NCBI RefSeq assembly: GCF_004137685.1
Contig: NZ_QYBB01000027.1
Location: 1 to 64,000 of the forward strand
Length of the DNA stretch: 64,000 nt
From: Lichenibacterium minor
Lineage (GTDB): Bacteria; Pseudomonadota; Alphaproteobacteria; Rhizobiales; Beijerinckiaceae
Direction of reading: 5' to 3'
Of the stretch, positions 17,744-27,016 are shown piece after piece (positions within the stretch are counted from its first letter, which is position 1; every line of letters begins with the position of its first letter). The translations under genes were made by a program, and so were the position numbers. The notes below the pieces were generated by a model. The model was not told the origin of the DNA and did no database searches. It was given only the letters and a program-made list of their open reading frames with translations.

Positions 17744-17891
17744 TGAAAGGCAAGGTCAGGAATCTCCATTGTCACCTCGTCGAGGCCTCTTCGCCCCACT
17801 CTTCCACGGCGTGCGGCTGCGCCGAGGGCCTGCCCCGGTGCGGGGTGTAGCGGGCGGGTGGGCGGGCGACCAGTTCCGTGATCCGGCCGCC

Positions 17892-19178
17892 CTATTCCGG
17901 TACCGCCTCCAAAGGTCCGAGGACGAGGATGGCGCGGAAGTCGTTGACGTTGGTCAGCGTCGGGCCGGTGATGACCTGGTCGCCCAGGGCCTCGAAGAAT
18001 CCGTGGCCGTCGTTGTCGGCGAGCCGCGCCTTGGCCGAGACCCCAAGGGCGAGCGCGCGGGCCAGGGTGTCGGGCGTGGCGACGGCGCCGGCGACCTCCT
18101 CGGCCCCGTCGACGCCGTCGGTGTCGCCGGCCAGGGCGAAGACGCCCGGCAGGCCGTCCAGTTCGACCGCGAGCGACAGCAGAAACTCGACGTTGCGCCC
18201 GCCGCGGCCGCGGCCCCGCACCGTGACGGTCGTTTCGCCGCCTGACAGCAGCACGACAGGCGGCGGAGCGGGCTGGCCGCGCAGGGCGGCCTGGCGGGCG
18301 ATGCCCGCCATAACGCGGCCGACCTCGCGCGCCTCGCCTTCCAGGGCGTCGCCCAGGATCAGCGGCGTCACGCCGGCTCGGCGGGCCACCTCGGCGGCGG
18401 CCTCCAGCGACATCTGCGGCGTGGCGATCATGGCGGTGGTGGCGCGGTCGAGCCGGGGGTCGCCGGGCTTGGGCGTCTCGTCGGCGGCCCGGCGCAGATG
18501 GTCGAGGGCGGCCCGCGGTTCCGCGATGCCGTATTTCTCGAAGACCGCCAGGGCCTCGGCATGGGTCGAGCGGTCGGGGACCGTCGGGCCCGAGGCGATG
18601 ACGGCCGGGTCGTCGCCGGGCACGTCAGAGATCACCAGGGTGACGACGCGGGCGGGATGCGCCGCCGCGGCGAGGCGCCCGCCCTTGATGGCGGACAGGT
18701 GCTTGCGCACGACGTTCATCTCGCCGATGCAGGCGCCCGAGCGCAGCAGGGCGGCGTTGACGGCCTGCTTGTCGGCGAGCGTGAGGCCCGGCGCCGGAAG
18801 GCTCAGCAGGGACGAGCCGCCCCCCGAGACGAGCGCCAGGACGAGGTCGTCGGGTCCCAACCCCCGCACCATCTCCAGCATGCGGGCCGCCGCGCGGTGG
18901 CCGCTCTCGTCGGGCACGGGATGCGCGGCCTCGACGATCTCGACACGGTCGCAGGGCACGGCGTGGCCGTAGCGCGTGACCACGAGGCCGGACAGCGGAG
19001 CGGGCCACAGGTCCTCGACGGCCTTGGCCATGGCGGCCGAAGCCTTGCCGGCCCCGATCACGAGGGTGCGGCCTGTCGGCGGCGGCGGAAGATGCGTCGG
19101 AATGCGGAGCGCTGGCTGGGCGGCGCCGACCGCCGCGTCGAACATGGCCCGGAGCAGTTGGCGTGGCTCGACCGGCAT
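17892..19178 (-). CDS. Type-2 glycerate kinase / MOFRL family (TtuD/GckA-like)
   Basis: This 428-residue protein contains LVIGAGKASAAMAKA near the N-terminus, LVSGGGSSLLSLP (phosphate-binding loop), GEMNVVRKHLSAIKGGRLA, and the C-terminal MOFRL region LLSGGETTVTVRGRGRGGRN and LAGDTDGVDG. The family phosphorylates D-glycerate to 2-phosphoglycerate in the serine cycle, glyoxylate use or tartrate breakdown. Some homologues were misnamed hydroxypyruvate reductase. It stands alone on the minus strand next to the racemase and ABC transporter cluster; a functional link is not shown. Confidence 0.9.
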   Translation of the reverse strand: MPVEPRQLLRAMFDAAVGAAQPALRIPTHLPPPPTGRTLVIGAGKASAAMAKAVEDLWPAPLSGLVVTRYGHAVPCDRVEIVEAAHPVPDESGHRAAARMLEMVRGLGPDDLVLALVSGGGSSLLSLPAPGLTLADKQAVNAALLRSGACIGEMNVVRKHLSAIKGGRLAAAAHPARVVTLVISDVPGDDPAVIASGPTVPDRSTHAEALAVFEKYGIAEPRAALDHLRRAADETPKPGDPRLDRATTAMIATPQMSLEAAAEVARRAGVTPLILGDALEGEAREVGRVMAGIARQAALRGQPAPPPVVLLSGGETTVTVRGRGRGGRNVEFLLSLAVELDGLPGVFALAGDTDGVDGAEEVAGAVATPDTLARALALGVSAKARLADNDGHGFFEALGDQVITGPTLTNVNDFRAILVLGPLEAVPE

Positions 19179-19831
19179 GAGGTGTCTCCTGGCGCCACCA
19201 CGCGGGCACCTCGCGACCGAGGTGGGAGGGCGGCTGGCTCTAAGTTTACCCCAAACCCCGAACGATCAACGTTCGTCGTTGGCTCGGCGCAATGTTTCAA
19301 ACACGGTCTCGTCGACCCGCCTTGCGTTCGCCTTGCCGCCGGGGTCCGGCATGCATAAACCCAAACCGGTCTTCACGCGCAGGCTATTCGCCATCTACGG
19401 CAGCCCATCTCGGAGGTGAGCGTCTGCGACGTCGATTGCGGGTATTTGCAGGCTTAGACGCGCGAATTGAGGGACAAGATAGTAAGGCACGCTTTGTTTT
19501 CTCCGAATAAAGGGGTGAAATGCTTCGACATTCATGATGCCGCGCCCATCGCTCGAAGACGATCTTGGCCTCACGCGAGCGTGAACCGCCCGCGGCCCGG
19601 GCAATGAGATTGCCATGAAACTCATTGTCTGCTTCCTCATAACCTGAATCGAAAGCAGTCGGGCCGGTGTGCACCCACTTCCGCTGTCCGGCCGGAGTCG
19701 ACCCAAGTTGGTCATAGCGGTCACGTTTCGACCCTCTCCAAACCGGACCTTCGTTGGCGCTGGCTGCACTTGGTCATCATTCGATTTCGATCTCGTCGCA
19801 AATCGTCCCAAGCACGTCTGCAGCATCCCGC
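19179..19831. other. Gap with R2 repeat copy
   Basis: No gene is supported in this 650-base stretch between the glycerate kinase and racemase genes. It contains the R2 copy at 19651-19706 and otherwise short frames on both strands without recognisable domains. Confidence 0.55.
19651..19706. repeat. R2 dispersed repeat
   Basis: This runs gaaagcag through cacccacttccgctgtccgg to cgacccaa and matches 39520-39575 closely. On the minus strand both encode LGRxRPDSGSGxTxxRLL, a peptide frequently mis-annotated as part of hypothetical proteins. Confidence 0.7.
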
Positions 19832-20491
19832 TCACCGAGGGAATGCTGCCAGCCCTCGAACGACGGCGCGGACGGCGGCCGGCACCGGCTCGACGATCGC
19901 CGCGGCGAAGCGGTGGCGCAGCCGGGCGGCCGACGCACTCAAGGGGCCTCCCCCGATGACGACGCGCTCCGCCCCGTCGTGCACCATGCAGTCTTCGACG
20001 GCCCGGGCGAGGGCGGCATACTGGCCCGCCGGGTCCGCCGCATGCGCGGTCGGGCTGCCCGCACACACGCGCAGGCCGGTGAAGCCAGCGTCCAGGCCGA
20101 GGGCGTGGACGCTGGCCTGCATGCGCGCGACGAGGCCCGGCGTCGTGGTAGCGATGCCGAACCGCCGCGATCCGGCGGCGGCCTCCCGGAGGCCGGCCTC
20201 GCCGATGCCGATCACCGGGATGCTCAGCAGGGCGCGCAGGCGGACGACGCCGGGATCGCCGAAAGCTGACACGATGACGGCATCGTAGCCGGCCGATTCA
20301 TCCCGCCCGACGCGGAAGACCTCCTCAGCCGCGACGGCGAGCGCGGCCTCGTCCAGGATCATCCCAGCGCCACGGGCCGCCGTCGCTCCCCGGATCGTGC
20401 TCCCTGGCAGCGATGCCGCGCGGGCGGCAACCAGCATCGTTTCCGTGGTGCGGATCGACGTATTGGGATTGATCAGCAGGATGTCCACCAT
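19832..20491 (-). CDS. Asp/Glu/hydantoin racemase family protein
   Basis: From ATG 20491 (MVDILLINPNTSIRTTETML) the protein is 219 residues, usual for hydantoin racemases. Signature parts are INPNTS at the N-terminus, YDAVIVSAFGDPGV and VIGGGPLSA. The expected catalytic Cys pair appears altered: the first site reads SAFGDPG where many members have ACFGDPG, and the second region reads IGGGPLS instead of a GCAG-like loop. Racemase activity is therefore uncertain. It is divergent from the ABC transporter operon by 130 bases, which probably holds both promoters. Confidence 0.8.
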   Translation of the reverse strand: MVDILLINPNTSIRTTETMLVAARAASLPGSTIRGATAARGAGMILDEAALAVAAEEVFRVGRDESAGYDAVIVSAFGDPGVVRLRALLSIPVIGIGEAGLREAAAGSRRFGIATTTPGLVARMQASVHALGLDAGFTGLRVCAGSPTAHAADPAGQYAALARAVEDCMVHDGAERVVIGGGPLSASAARLRHRFAAAIVEPVPAAVRAVVRGLAAFPR

Positions 20492-20621
20492 GTGTGCCGC
20501 TCCCCTCCTCGCTCGCTCTCCCGTACTCGACCAACCCTCGGAATGCATGGCTTGGGATGCGGCATCGTTCTTGCTCGGCCGACTGCGGCGCGATTGACGC
20601 GTCGAGGGCGGGAGCTGAGAT

Positions 20622-22244
20622 TTGTTCGACAAGAAGCTGAAGGGGCTCGCCATCGCCTCTGCTCTCGGTGCCGTCCTGGCGCTGGGCGGGGGCGGTCTGT
20701 CCGTCGCTCGCGCTCAGGGCGTGCTCCGCATCGGCATGACGGCTTCCGACATTCCGCTGACCACGGGACAGAGCGACAACGGCGGCGAGGGGCAGCGCTT
20801 CATCGGCTTCACGCTCTACGACGCGCTGATCGAGTGGGACCTGTCTCACGCCGACAGACCGTCGGTTCTGGTACCGGGCCTCGCCACGTCCTGGTCCGTC
20901 GACGCGGCCGACAAGACCAAGTGGACCTTCCACCTGCGCGAGGGTGTGAAGTTCCACGACGGCAGCGCCTTCGACGCCTCGGCCGTGGTGTGGAACCTCG
21001 ACAAGCTGCTCAAGACAGACGCACCGCAGTTCGACCCGCGGCAGGCCGCCCAGGGCCGCTCGCGCATCCCGGCCGTGGCCTCCTACCGTGCCGTGGACCC
21101 GATGACCCTGGAGATCACCACCAAAGCGCCGGACGCCACGCTGCCCTATCAGATCGCCTGGATCACCCTGTCGTCGCCGGCCAATTGGGTTGCGCAGGGC
21201 AAAAGCTGGGATGCGGTGGCCCAACACCCGTCGGGCACCGGCCCGTGGAAGATGGAGCACGGCTTCGTGCCGCGCCAGCGGGCCGAACTGACGCCTAACA
21301 AGAATTACTGGGACCCGAAGCGCGTGCCCCACCTCGACGAGATGGTGCTGGTCCCCTTGCCGGAGCCCAATGCCCGCGTGGCGGCGCTGCGCTCGGGCGA
21401 GGTCGACTGGATCGAGGCCCCGGCGCCCGACGCTGTGCCGTCGCTGAAGGCTGCGGGCTTCTCCATCGTCACGAACAGCTATCCCCACAACTGGACCTGG
21501 CATTTCTCCCGCCTGCCGGACTCGCCCTGGAACGACGTGCGCGTCCGCAAAGCCGCCAATTTGGCGGTCGACCGCGGCGCCCTGAAGGACCTGCTCGGCG
21601 GGCTGATGATTCCGGCCGAGGGCTTCTTCCCACCGAACTCGCAGTGGTTCGGGCATCCCACCTTCAAGATCACCTTTGACCTCGACGCCGCCAAGGCGCT
21701 GATGAAGCAGGCCGGCTACGGCCCGGACAAGCGCATCAAGACGAAGGTGATCATCTCGCCCTCGGGCTCGGGCCAGATGCTGCCGTTGTCGATGAACGAG
21801 TTCCTTCAGCAGAGCCTGGCCGAGATCGGCATCGACGTGGAGTTCGAGATCGCCGACTGGAACACGGTGACCAACCTGTGGCGCGCCGGCGCCAAGGATC
21901 CCGGGGCCAAGGGCGCGACGGCCATCAACTATTCCTACTTCATCCAGGACCCTTTCACCGGCTTCATCCGCCACCTGCAATGCAACCTGACGCCGCCGGC
22001 GGGGACGAACTGGGGCTACTACTGCGACAAGGACATGGACGCGCTGTTCGACCAGGTGCGCAACACCTTCGATCAGGCCGAACAGGACAAGGTGCTGCAA
22101 AAAGTCCATGAAAAATACGTCGACGACGCCCTATTCCTGATGGTGGCGCACGACGTCAACGCTCGCGCCATAGACAAGAAGGTCAAGAACTTCGTCCAGG
22201 CGCAGAACTGGTTCCAGGACTTCTCGCCCATCGTGATGGAGTGA
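20622..22244 (+). CDS. ABC transporter substrate-binding protein, family 5 (dipeptide type)
   Basis: This 540-residue protein starts at TTG after a GGGCGGGAG site and has a signal peptide ending near ARAQ. Family-5 marks include LRIGMTASDIPLTTGQ, LVPGLATSW, WTFHLREGVKFHDG, HPSGTGPWKM and VRKAANLAVDRGALKDLLGG. It would bind substrate in the periplasm and deliver it to the permeases that follow. The substrate could be a peptide or a ureide, given the neighbours; specificity cannot be read from sequence. Confidence 0.9.
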   Translation: MFDKKLKGLAIASALGAVLALGGGGLSVARAQGVLRIGMTASDIPLTTGQSDNGGEGQRFIGFTLYDALIEWDLSHADRPSVLVPGLATSWSVDAADKTKWTFHLREGVKFHDGSAFDASAVVWNLDKLLKTDAPQFDPRQAAQGRSRIPAVASYRAVDPMTLEITTKAPDATLPYQIAWITLSSPANWVAQGKSWDAVAQHPSGTGPWKMEHGFVPRQRAELTPNKNYWDPKRVPHLDEMVLVPLPEPNARVAALRSGEVDWIEAPAPDAVPSLKAAGFSIVTNSYPHNWTWHFSRLPDSPWNDVRVRKAANLAVDRGALKDLLGGLMIPAEGFFPPNSQWFGHPTFKITFDLDAAKALMKQAGYGPDKRIKTKVIISPSGSGQMLPLSMNEFLQQSLAEIGIDVEFEIADWNTVTNLWRAGAKDPGAKGATAINYSYFIQDPFTGFIRHLQCNLTPPAGTNWGYYCDKDMDALFDQVRNTFDQAEQDKVLQKVHEKYVDDALFLMVAHDVNARAIDKKVKNFVQAQNWFQDFSPIVME

Positions 22245-22251
22245 TGCCGCC

Positions 22252-22279
22252 GCCCTTCTCCTCCGTAGGGGAGAAGGGC
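22252..22279 (+). promoter_or_regulatory. 12-bp hairpin between binding-protein and permease genes
   Basis: The stem gcccttctcctc pairs with gaggagaagggc-like sequence (22252-22263 with 22268-22279, one wobble) around a cgta tetraloop. No T-run follows, so it is less likely a full terminator than an mRNA-stabilising or attenuating hairpin, which would keep binding protein more abundant than permease. Confidence 0.6.
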
Positions 22280-22311
22280 TTAAACCACGATATGCCGAGA
22301 TCTCGTCGCCC

Positions 22312-23253
22312 ATGATGGCCTACGCCGCCAAACGCATTCTCCAGGTCGTCCCCGTGGCTGTCGGCGTCAGCGTGGTCTGCTTCATGCTGATCCATCTCGC
22401 GCCGGGCGACCCTCTCGCCGCCATCCTGCCGTCCGACGCCTCGGCCGACCTGCAGGCGCAGATGCGCGCCCTTTATGGGCTCGACCGCCCTTTGCCGGTG
22501 CAATATGGGCTTTGGCTGATCCGTGCGCTTCACGGCGACCTCGGCCAATCGATCGCCACCGGGCGGCCCGTCACGGGCGAGATCGCCGGCGCGGCCGTCA
22601 ACACCTTCATTCTCGCCGGGGTGGCGACCGTCCTCGGCTTCACGGTGGGCGCCACGCTCGGCTTCTTGGCCGGCCTCGCCCGCGGCACGTGGGTAGACCG
22701 CATCACCTCGGGAATCGCCATGCTGGGTGTGAGCGTGCCGCATTACTGGCTCGGCCTCGTCCTCGTCATCGTTTTCTCGGTCGAGCTGAACTGGCTTCCC
22801 GCTACCGGTGCAGGTCCGGGCGGGCGCTCGCTCGACTGGTCCTACCTCCGCTTTCTCGTCTTGCCGGCCGTGACGCTGTCCGTCATCCCCATGGGCATCA
22901 TCGCCCGCACGGTGCGCTCGCTCGTCGCCGACGTGACGGCACAGGATTTCGTGTCGGCGCTCGGCGCCAAGGGCATGTTGCGCCGCCAGGTGCTCCGCCA
23001 CGTCGTGCGCAACGTGGCGCCCACCGCGCTGTCCGTCATGGGCCTGCAGCTCGGCTACCTGCTCGGGGGCTCGATCTTGATCGAGACCGTGTTCTCGTGG
23101 CCGGGCACGGGCTTCCTGCTCAACACTGCCATCTTCACCCGCGACCTGCCGCTGCTGCAGGGCACCATCCTGGTGCTGGCGATGATCTTCGTCCTTATCA
23201 ACCTCGGCGTGGACCTGCTCCAGGGCGCCATCGATCCCCGCATCCAGAGGTGA
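22312..23253 (+). CDS. ABC transporter permease, DppB/OppB type
   Basis: The 313-residue membrane protein begins AAKRILQVVPVAVGVSVVCFML and LAPGDP, typical of DppB-type subunits. It has six likely membrane segments and the permease loop EAA-like motif around DFVSALGAKGMLRRQVLRHVVRN. It lies 4 bases before the second permease gene and forms the inner-membrane channel with it. Confidence 0.92.
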   Translation: MMAYAAKRILQVVPVAVGVSVVCFMLIHLAPGDPLAAILPSDASADLQAQMRALYGLDRPLPVQYGLWLIRALHGDLGQSIATGRPVTGEIAGAAVNTFILAGVATVLGFTVGATLGFLAGLARGTWVDRITSGIAMLGVSVPHYWLGLVLVIVFSVELNWLPATGAGPGGRSLDWSYLRFLVLPAVTLSVIPMGIIARTVRSLVADVTAQDFVSALGAKGMLRRQVLRHVVRNVAPTALSVMGLQLGYLLGGSILIETVFSWPGTGFLLNTAIFTRDLPLLQGTILVLAMIFVLINLGVDLLQGAIDPRIQR

Positions 23254-23257
23254 AACG

Positions 23258-24142
23258 ATGAGCGTCCTCGCCGCCTCCCCCCCGGCGCTCCGGGCCGAGC
23301 GCTCGCCCGGCTACTGGCGCGGTGTCGGATCCCGGATCGCGCGGGATCCCGTCGTCGTGGCGGCCCTCGCCGTCATCGTCGCGCTGGTGCTGATGGCGCT
23401 CCTCGCGCCCGAGCTCGCCCCCATGGCCCCCGACAAGGGCTCGATGATCCGCCGCCTGAAGCCCATCGGGACGCCCGGATATCCGCTCGGCTCCGACGAA
23501 CTCGGGCGCGACATGCTGTCGCGACTTATCTACGGCGCGCGGCTGTCGCTCCTGATGGGCGTCGTGCCCGTGCCTGTGGCCTTCCTGTTCGGCGCCACGC
23601 TCGGCATCGTGGCGGGCTACGCCGGCGGCCTCGTCAATGCCCTCATCATGCGCACGGTGGACGTCTTCTACGCCTTCCCGTCCGTGCTGCTCGCCGTGGC
23701 GCTGTCTGGAACGCTGGGCTCGGGCCTCGGCAACGCGATGTTCTCGCTGACCGTCGTGTTCATCCCGCAGATCGCCCGCGTGGCCGAGAGCGTCACGACC
23801 GGCGTGCGCAAGCTCGACTACATCGACGCGGCCCGCGCGTCCGGCGCCAGGCCCCTCACCATCGTGCTGGAGCACGTGCTCGGCAACGTGCTGGGCCCGA
23901 TCTTCGTCTTCGCCACGAGCCTCGTGTCCGTGTCGATGATCCTGGCTTCGGGCCTGTCGTTCCTGGGGCTGGGCGTGCGTCCGCCCGACGCCGAATGGGG
24001 CCTGATGCTGAACACCTTGCGCACGGCCATCTACGTCAACCCGGCCGTGGCGGCGCTGCCGGGCGTGCTGATCCTGATCACATCGGTCAGCTTCAACCTG
24101 TTCTCGGACGGGCTGCGCGGCGCCATGGACGTGCGCTCGTGA
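23258..24142 (+). CDS. ABC transporter permease, DppC/OppC type
   Basis: The 294-residue protein has an N-terminal membrane helix (VVAALAVIVALVLMALLAPELAP interrupted by polar residues), then HPLGSDELGRDMLSRLIYGAR-type sequence (here PLGSDELGRDMLSRLIYGA), and the cytoplasmic loop YIDAARASGARPLTIVLEHVLGN. It overlaps the next ATPase gene by 4 bases (GTGA), indicating translational coupling. Confidence 0.92.
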   Translation: MSVLAASPPALRAERSPGYWRGVGSRIARDPVVVAALAVIVALVLMALLAPELAPMAPDKGSMIRRLKPIGTPGYPLGSDELGRDMLSRLIYGARLSLLMGVVPVPVAFLFGATLGIVAGYAGGLVNALIMRTVDVFYAFPSVLLAVALSGTLGSGLGNAMFSLTVVFIPQIARVAESVTTGVRKLDYIDAARASGARPLTIVLEHVLGNVLGPIFVFATSLVSVSMILASGLSFLGLGVRPPDAEWGLMLNTLRTAIYVNPAVAALPGVLILITSVSFNLFSDGLRGAMDVRS

Positions 24143-25179
24143 GGGCGGCCGTTCTCCCTCCGCTGGAAGACCGCGGCGGCCCGGCCCAGCCGCTCCTCAC
24201 CGTCGGCGGCCTCGTCAAGCATTTCCCGGTGAAGGGCGGCGTCTTCGGACCTCGGCGAGCCGTGCAGGCCGTCGACGGCGTCGATTTCTCCGTGCTCAAG
24301 GGCGAAACGCTCGGCGTCGTCGGCGAGTCGGGCTGCGGCAAGTCCACCACGGCGCGGCTGCTCGTCCGCTTGATGGCGCCGGACGCCGGCACTGTGATCT
24401 TCGACGGCGAGAGCGTCGGCGACGCCCTGTCGCTGCGCGACTACCGCCGGCAGGTGCAGATGGTGTTCCAGGACAGCTACGCGTCGCTGAACCCGCGCCT
24501 GACGATCGAGGACTCGATCGCCTTCGGCCCGCGCGTCCACGGCGTCGCCGCGCGGGCCGCGACGGGGCGCGCCCACGACCTTCTCGCCCGCGTCGGGCTG
24601 GAACCCCGGCGCTTCGCCGGGCGCTACCCGCACGAGTTGTCCGGCGGCCAGCGCCAGCGCGTCAACATCGCCCGCGCGCTGGCGCTGGAGCCGCGGCTCG
24701 TCATCCTGGACGAGGCCGTTTCCGCCCTCGACAAGTCCGTGGAAGCGCAGGTGCTGAACCTGCTGCTCGACCTCAAGCGCGACTTCGGCCTCACCTACAT
24801 CTTCATCTCGCACGACCTCAACGTCGTGCGGTTCATGGCCGACCGCGTGATGGTGATGTATCTCGGCCGCGTGGCCGAGATCGGCGCGCGGGACGCCGTC
24901 TTCGACGCCCCGGCCCACCCCTACACGGCGGCGTTGCTGGCCTCGATGCCTAAGGCCGACCCGGCGGAGCGGCGCGATGCGCCGCCACTGTCGGGCGACC
25001 CGCCGAACCCCATCGACCCGCCGCCGGGCTGCCGTTTCAACCCGCGCTGCGCCTTCGTCGAGGACGTGTGCCGCCGCACCGACCCGCCTCTCGCCGCCCT
25101 GGTACCGCAGCATTCCGCCGCCTGCCTGATGGCATCGTCGGGCTCCGGCCACAGCCGCGCGCCTGAGATCGCCGCATGA
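24139..25179 (+). CDS. ABC transporter ATPase, OppF/DppF type
   Basis: It starts at GTG overlapping the upstream stop and encodes 346 residues. Motifs are Walker A GESGCGKST, Q-loop VFQDSYASLNPR, signature LSGGQRQR, Walker B LVILDEAVSALD and H-loop FISHD. The C-terminal oligopeptide/dipeptide domain PPPGCRFNPRCAF with its Cys residues confirms the peptide-type family. The Walker B reads DEAVSALD rather than DEPTSALD, a variation within the family. It overlaps the following ATPase gene by 4 bases. Confidence 0.92.
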   Translation: MRAAVLPPLEDRGGPAQPLLTVGGLVKHFPVKGGVFGPRRAVQAVDGVDFSVLKGETLGVVGESGCGKSTTARLLVRLMAPDAGTVIFDGESVGDALSLRDYRRQVQMVFQDSYASLNPRLTIEDSIAFGPRVHGVAARAATGRAHDLLARVGLEPRRFAGRYPHELSGGQRQRVNIARALALEPRLVILDEAVSALDKSVEAQVLNLLLDLKRDFGLTYIFISHDLNVVRFMADRVMVMYLGRVAEIGARDAVFDAPAHPYTAALLASMPKADPAERRDAPPLSGDPPNPIDPPPGCRFNPRCAFVEDVCRRTDPPLAALVPQHSAACLMASSGSGHSRAPEIAA

Positions 25180-26135
25180 CCCCGATGATTGATATCCGCG
25201 ACCTGTCGGTCGTCTTCGGGCGCGGCCCGAAGCCGGTTCCGGCGGTGGACGGCGTCACGCTGGCGTTGGCGCCCGGCGAAGTGGTGGCGTTGTTGGGCGA
25301 GTCGGGCTCCGGCAAGAGCGTCACGCTGCGCTCGCTGCTGCGCCTGCACCCCGCCTCGGCCCGCGTCGGAGGCACGATCCGGGTCGACGGCACCGACGTG
25401 ATGGCGCTGTCGCCCCGCGCGCTGGCCGACTTCCGCGGACGCACCGTGTCGATGATCTTCCAGGAGCCCCGACTCGCGCTCGACCCCGTCTACACGATCG
25501 GCGATCAGATCGCCGAGGCGGTGAGGCGCCACCGCGGCGGCACGCGGGCCCAGGCTCGCGCCCGCGCGCTCGACCTGTTCGACCGCGTTCGGATCCCGTC
25601 GGCGAAGCGCCGCCTCGACAATTATCCGCACGAGATGTCGGGCGGCATGCTCCAGCGCGCCATGATCGCCATGGCGCTGAGCTGCGACCCCAAGGTGCTG
25701 CTCGCCGACGAGCCCACCACGGCGCTCGACGCCACCGTGCAGATCCAGATCCTGCTGCTGGTGCGCGAGTTGCAGCGCGAATACGGCCTGTCAGTGATCT
25801 TCGTCACCCACGACATCGGCGTGGCGGCCGAGGTCGCCGACCGGGTGGCGGTGATGTACGCGGGACGCATCGTCGAGGAGGGCGCCATCGCGGACGTGAT
25901 CCGCTCGCCGCAGCACCCCTACGCGCGCGGGCTGCTCGACGCGCGGGTGGAGCTGGCGGGCGGGCGCGACCGCTTGATCACCATCCCCGGCGCCCCGCCA
26001 GACCTCGCCGACTTGCCGCCCGGCTGCTCCTTCGCTCCGCGCTGCGCCCGGGTGTCCGGCGAGTGCCGCACGACGGTGCCGCCGCTGGCCGCCCCGCTCG
26101 GCCGCGGCCAGGTGGCCTGTTTCCACCCGGGGTGA
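25176..26135 (+). CDS. ABC transporter ATPase, OppD/DppD type
   Basis: The 319-residue protein has Walker A GESGSGKS, Q-loop FQEPRLALDPVYTIGDQ, signature MSGGMLQR, Walker B LLADEPTTALD and H-loop VTHD, with the C-terminal PPGCSFAPRCAR domain. It completes a five-gene importer. The ATPase order (F-type before D-type) is reversed from the classical opp/dpp order. Confidence 0.92.
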   Translation: MTPMIDIRDLSVVFGRGPKPVPAVDGVTLALAPGEVVALLGESGSGKSVTLRSLLRLHPASARVGGTIRVDGTDVMALSPRALADFRGRTVSMIFQEPRLALDPVYTIGDQIAEAVRRHRGGTRAQARARALDLFDRVRIPSAKRRLDNYPHEMSGGMLQRAMIAMALSCDPKVLLADEPTTALDATVQIQILLLVRELQREYGLSVIFVTHDIGVAAEVADRVAVMYAGRIVEEGAIADVIRSPQHPYARGLLDARVELAGGRDRLITIPGAPPDLADLPPGCSFAPRCARVSGECRTTVPPLAAPLGRGQVACFHPG

Positions 26136-26537
26136 TGCATTCACCACAAGCCATAGAGAAATGGAGTGACGCGACAGGCTTCTATCATGGCCGGGTTCAA
26201 GGCGCAGGTGAACGACTTCTTCAGCTTGATGCCTCTATTTAGCGGCTATTCTGCCCTCAACCCTCACACGATGTCTCACAGCCGGCCTGTATCGACCCAG
26301 CCACGTCGTGGCGATGTCTCTTTACTGCTTACGAAACCGGACGTTCGCAGCTGACGCTTTCCTCTATCCTCGTCTCGCTCTACTGCGGCGGAAGTCCGGA
26401 TCCGGATAGACGCTTTTTCTTCGGCGTTGATGAAGGACACCTCTTCTGAGGGAGGGCGTAGAACGCCGATGCGCCGAACTCGAATATTGAGAAGCGGCAC
26501 CCGGGTTGATGTTGACGGGACAGCTCTCGCAGGGGTG
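26136..26537. other. Gap between transporter operon and atzH
   Basis: No gene is supported in these 400 bases. The sequence around 26275-26360 (agccggcctgtatcgacccag, then accggacgttcgcagctgacg) faintly recalls R2-type debris. The convergent ends of the transporter operon and atzH meet here; no clear terminator hairpin is seen. Confidence 0.45.
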
Positions 26538-26930
26538 TCATGCCAATCCGACCGTCGAGATCAGGCTGACGTGGGCCGCGACGATGCGCCAGCCTTCGGG
26601 GAGCCGCGCCCAGCTCTGCATCTGACGCCCGACGGTGCCGGGCGACCCGGCCCGCGTGAACAGTGTCGACGCAGTGGCGAAATCGGTTCCGAACGTCGTC
26701 ACGACGGTGCGCTCCAACGCCCTCGCCAAGCCGGCAGCCGGGCGTGCCGCCCGGAAGGCCGCGATGGCGGCGTGGCCGTAGAGGTTCTCGGCCCCGCCGT
26801 AGCGGATAGCTCGCTCGTCGCACCAGAACAGGGCGTCGAGCGCCGCGACGTCGTTATTGACCAGGGCAACCTCGTAGGTCGCGAAGGCAGCCTCGACCTC
26901 GGCGAGGGTGGCGGGATCGTCGATCACCAT
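26538..26930 (-). CDS. atzH: AtzH-like DUF3225 decarboxylating amidohydrolase
   Basis: From ATG 26930, preceded by GGAG, the product is about 130 residues with an NTF2-like fold. Family features are ATLAEVEAAFATYEVALVNND, ALDALFWCDERAIRYGGAENLYG, IAAFRAARPA, RTVVTTFGTDFATAS and WRIVAAHVSL. In Pseudomonas sp. ADP, AtzH belongs to the cyanurate operon and converts 1,3-dicarboxyurea to allophanate, avoiding a dead end after AtzEG. Here it is divergent from atzF, separated by an 86-base region likely holding both promoters. Confidence 0.85.
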   Translation of the reverse strand: MVIDDPATLAEVEAAFATYEVALVNNDVAALDALFWCDERAIRYGGAENLYGHAAIAAFRAARPAAGLARALERTVVTTFGTDFATASTLFTRAGSPGTVGRQMQSWARLPEGWRIVAAHVSLISTVGLA

Positions 26931-27016
26931 TGAGTGCTCCAAGAGGCGCCTGAGGAGGGCGGACTGGCTCGCATGTTGCAGGCCGACCGGCCCGAATGCT
27001 CAGCAGGAGTCGTGCC

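Noticed and set aside
20325..22109. Long minus-strand open frame opposite the family-5 binding-protein gene
   Set aside because: It is Arg/His/Gly-rich with no domain and is the antisense shadow of a clearly homologous + strand gene in GC-rich DNA. The same holds for long frames opposite 14668-15975, 28885-30630 and 51195-52880.
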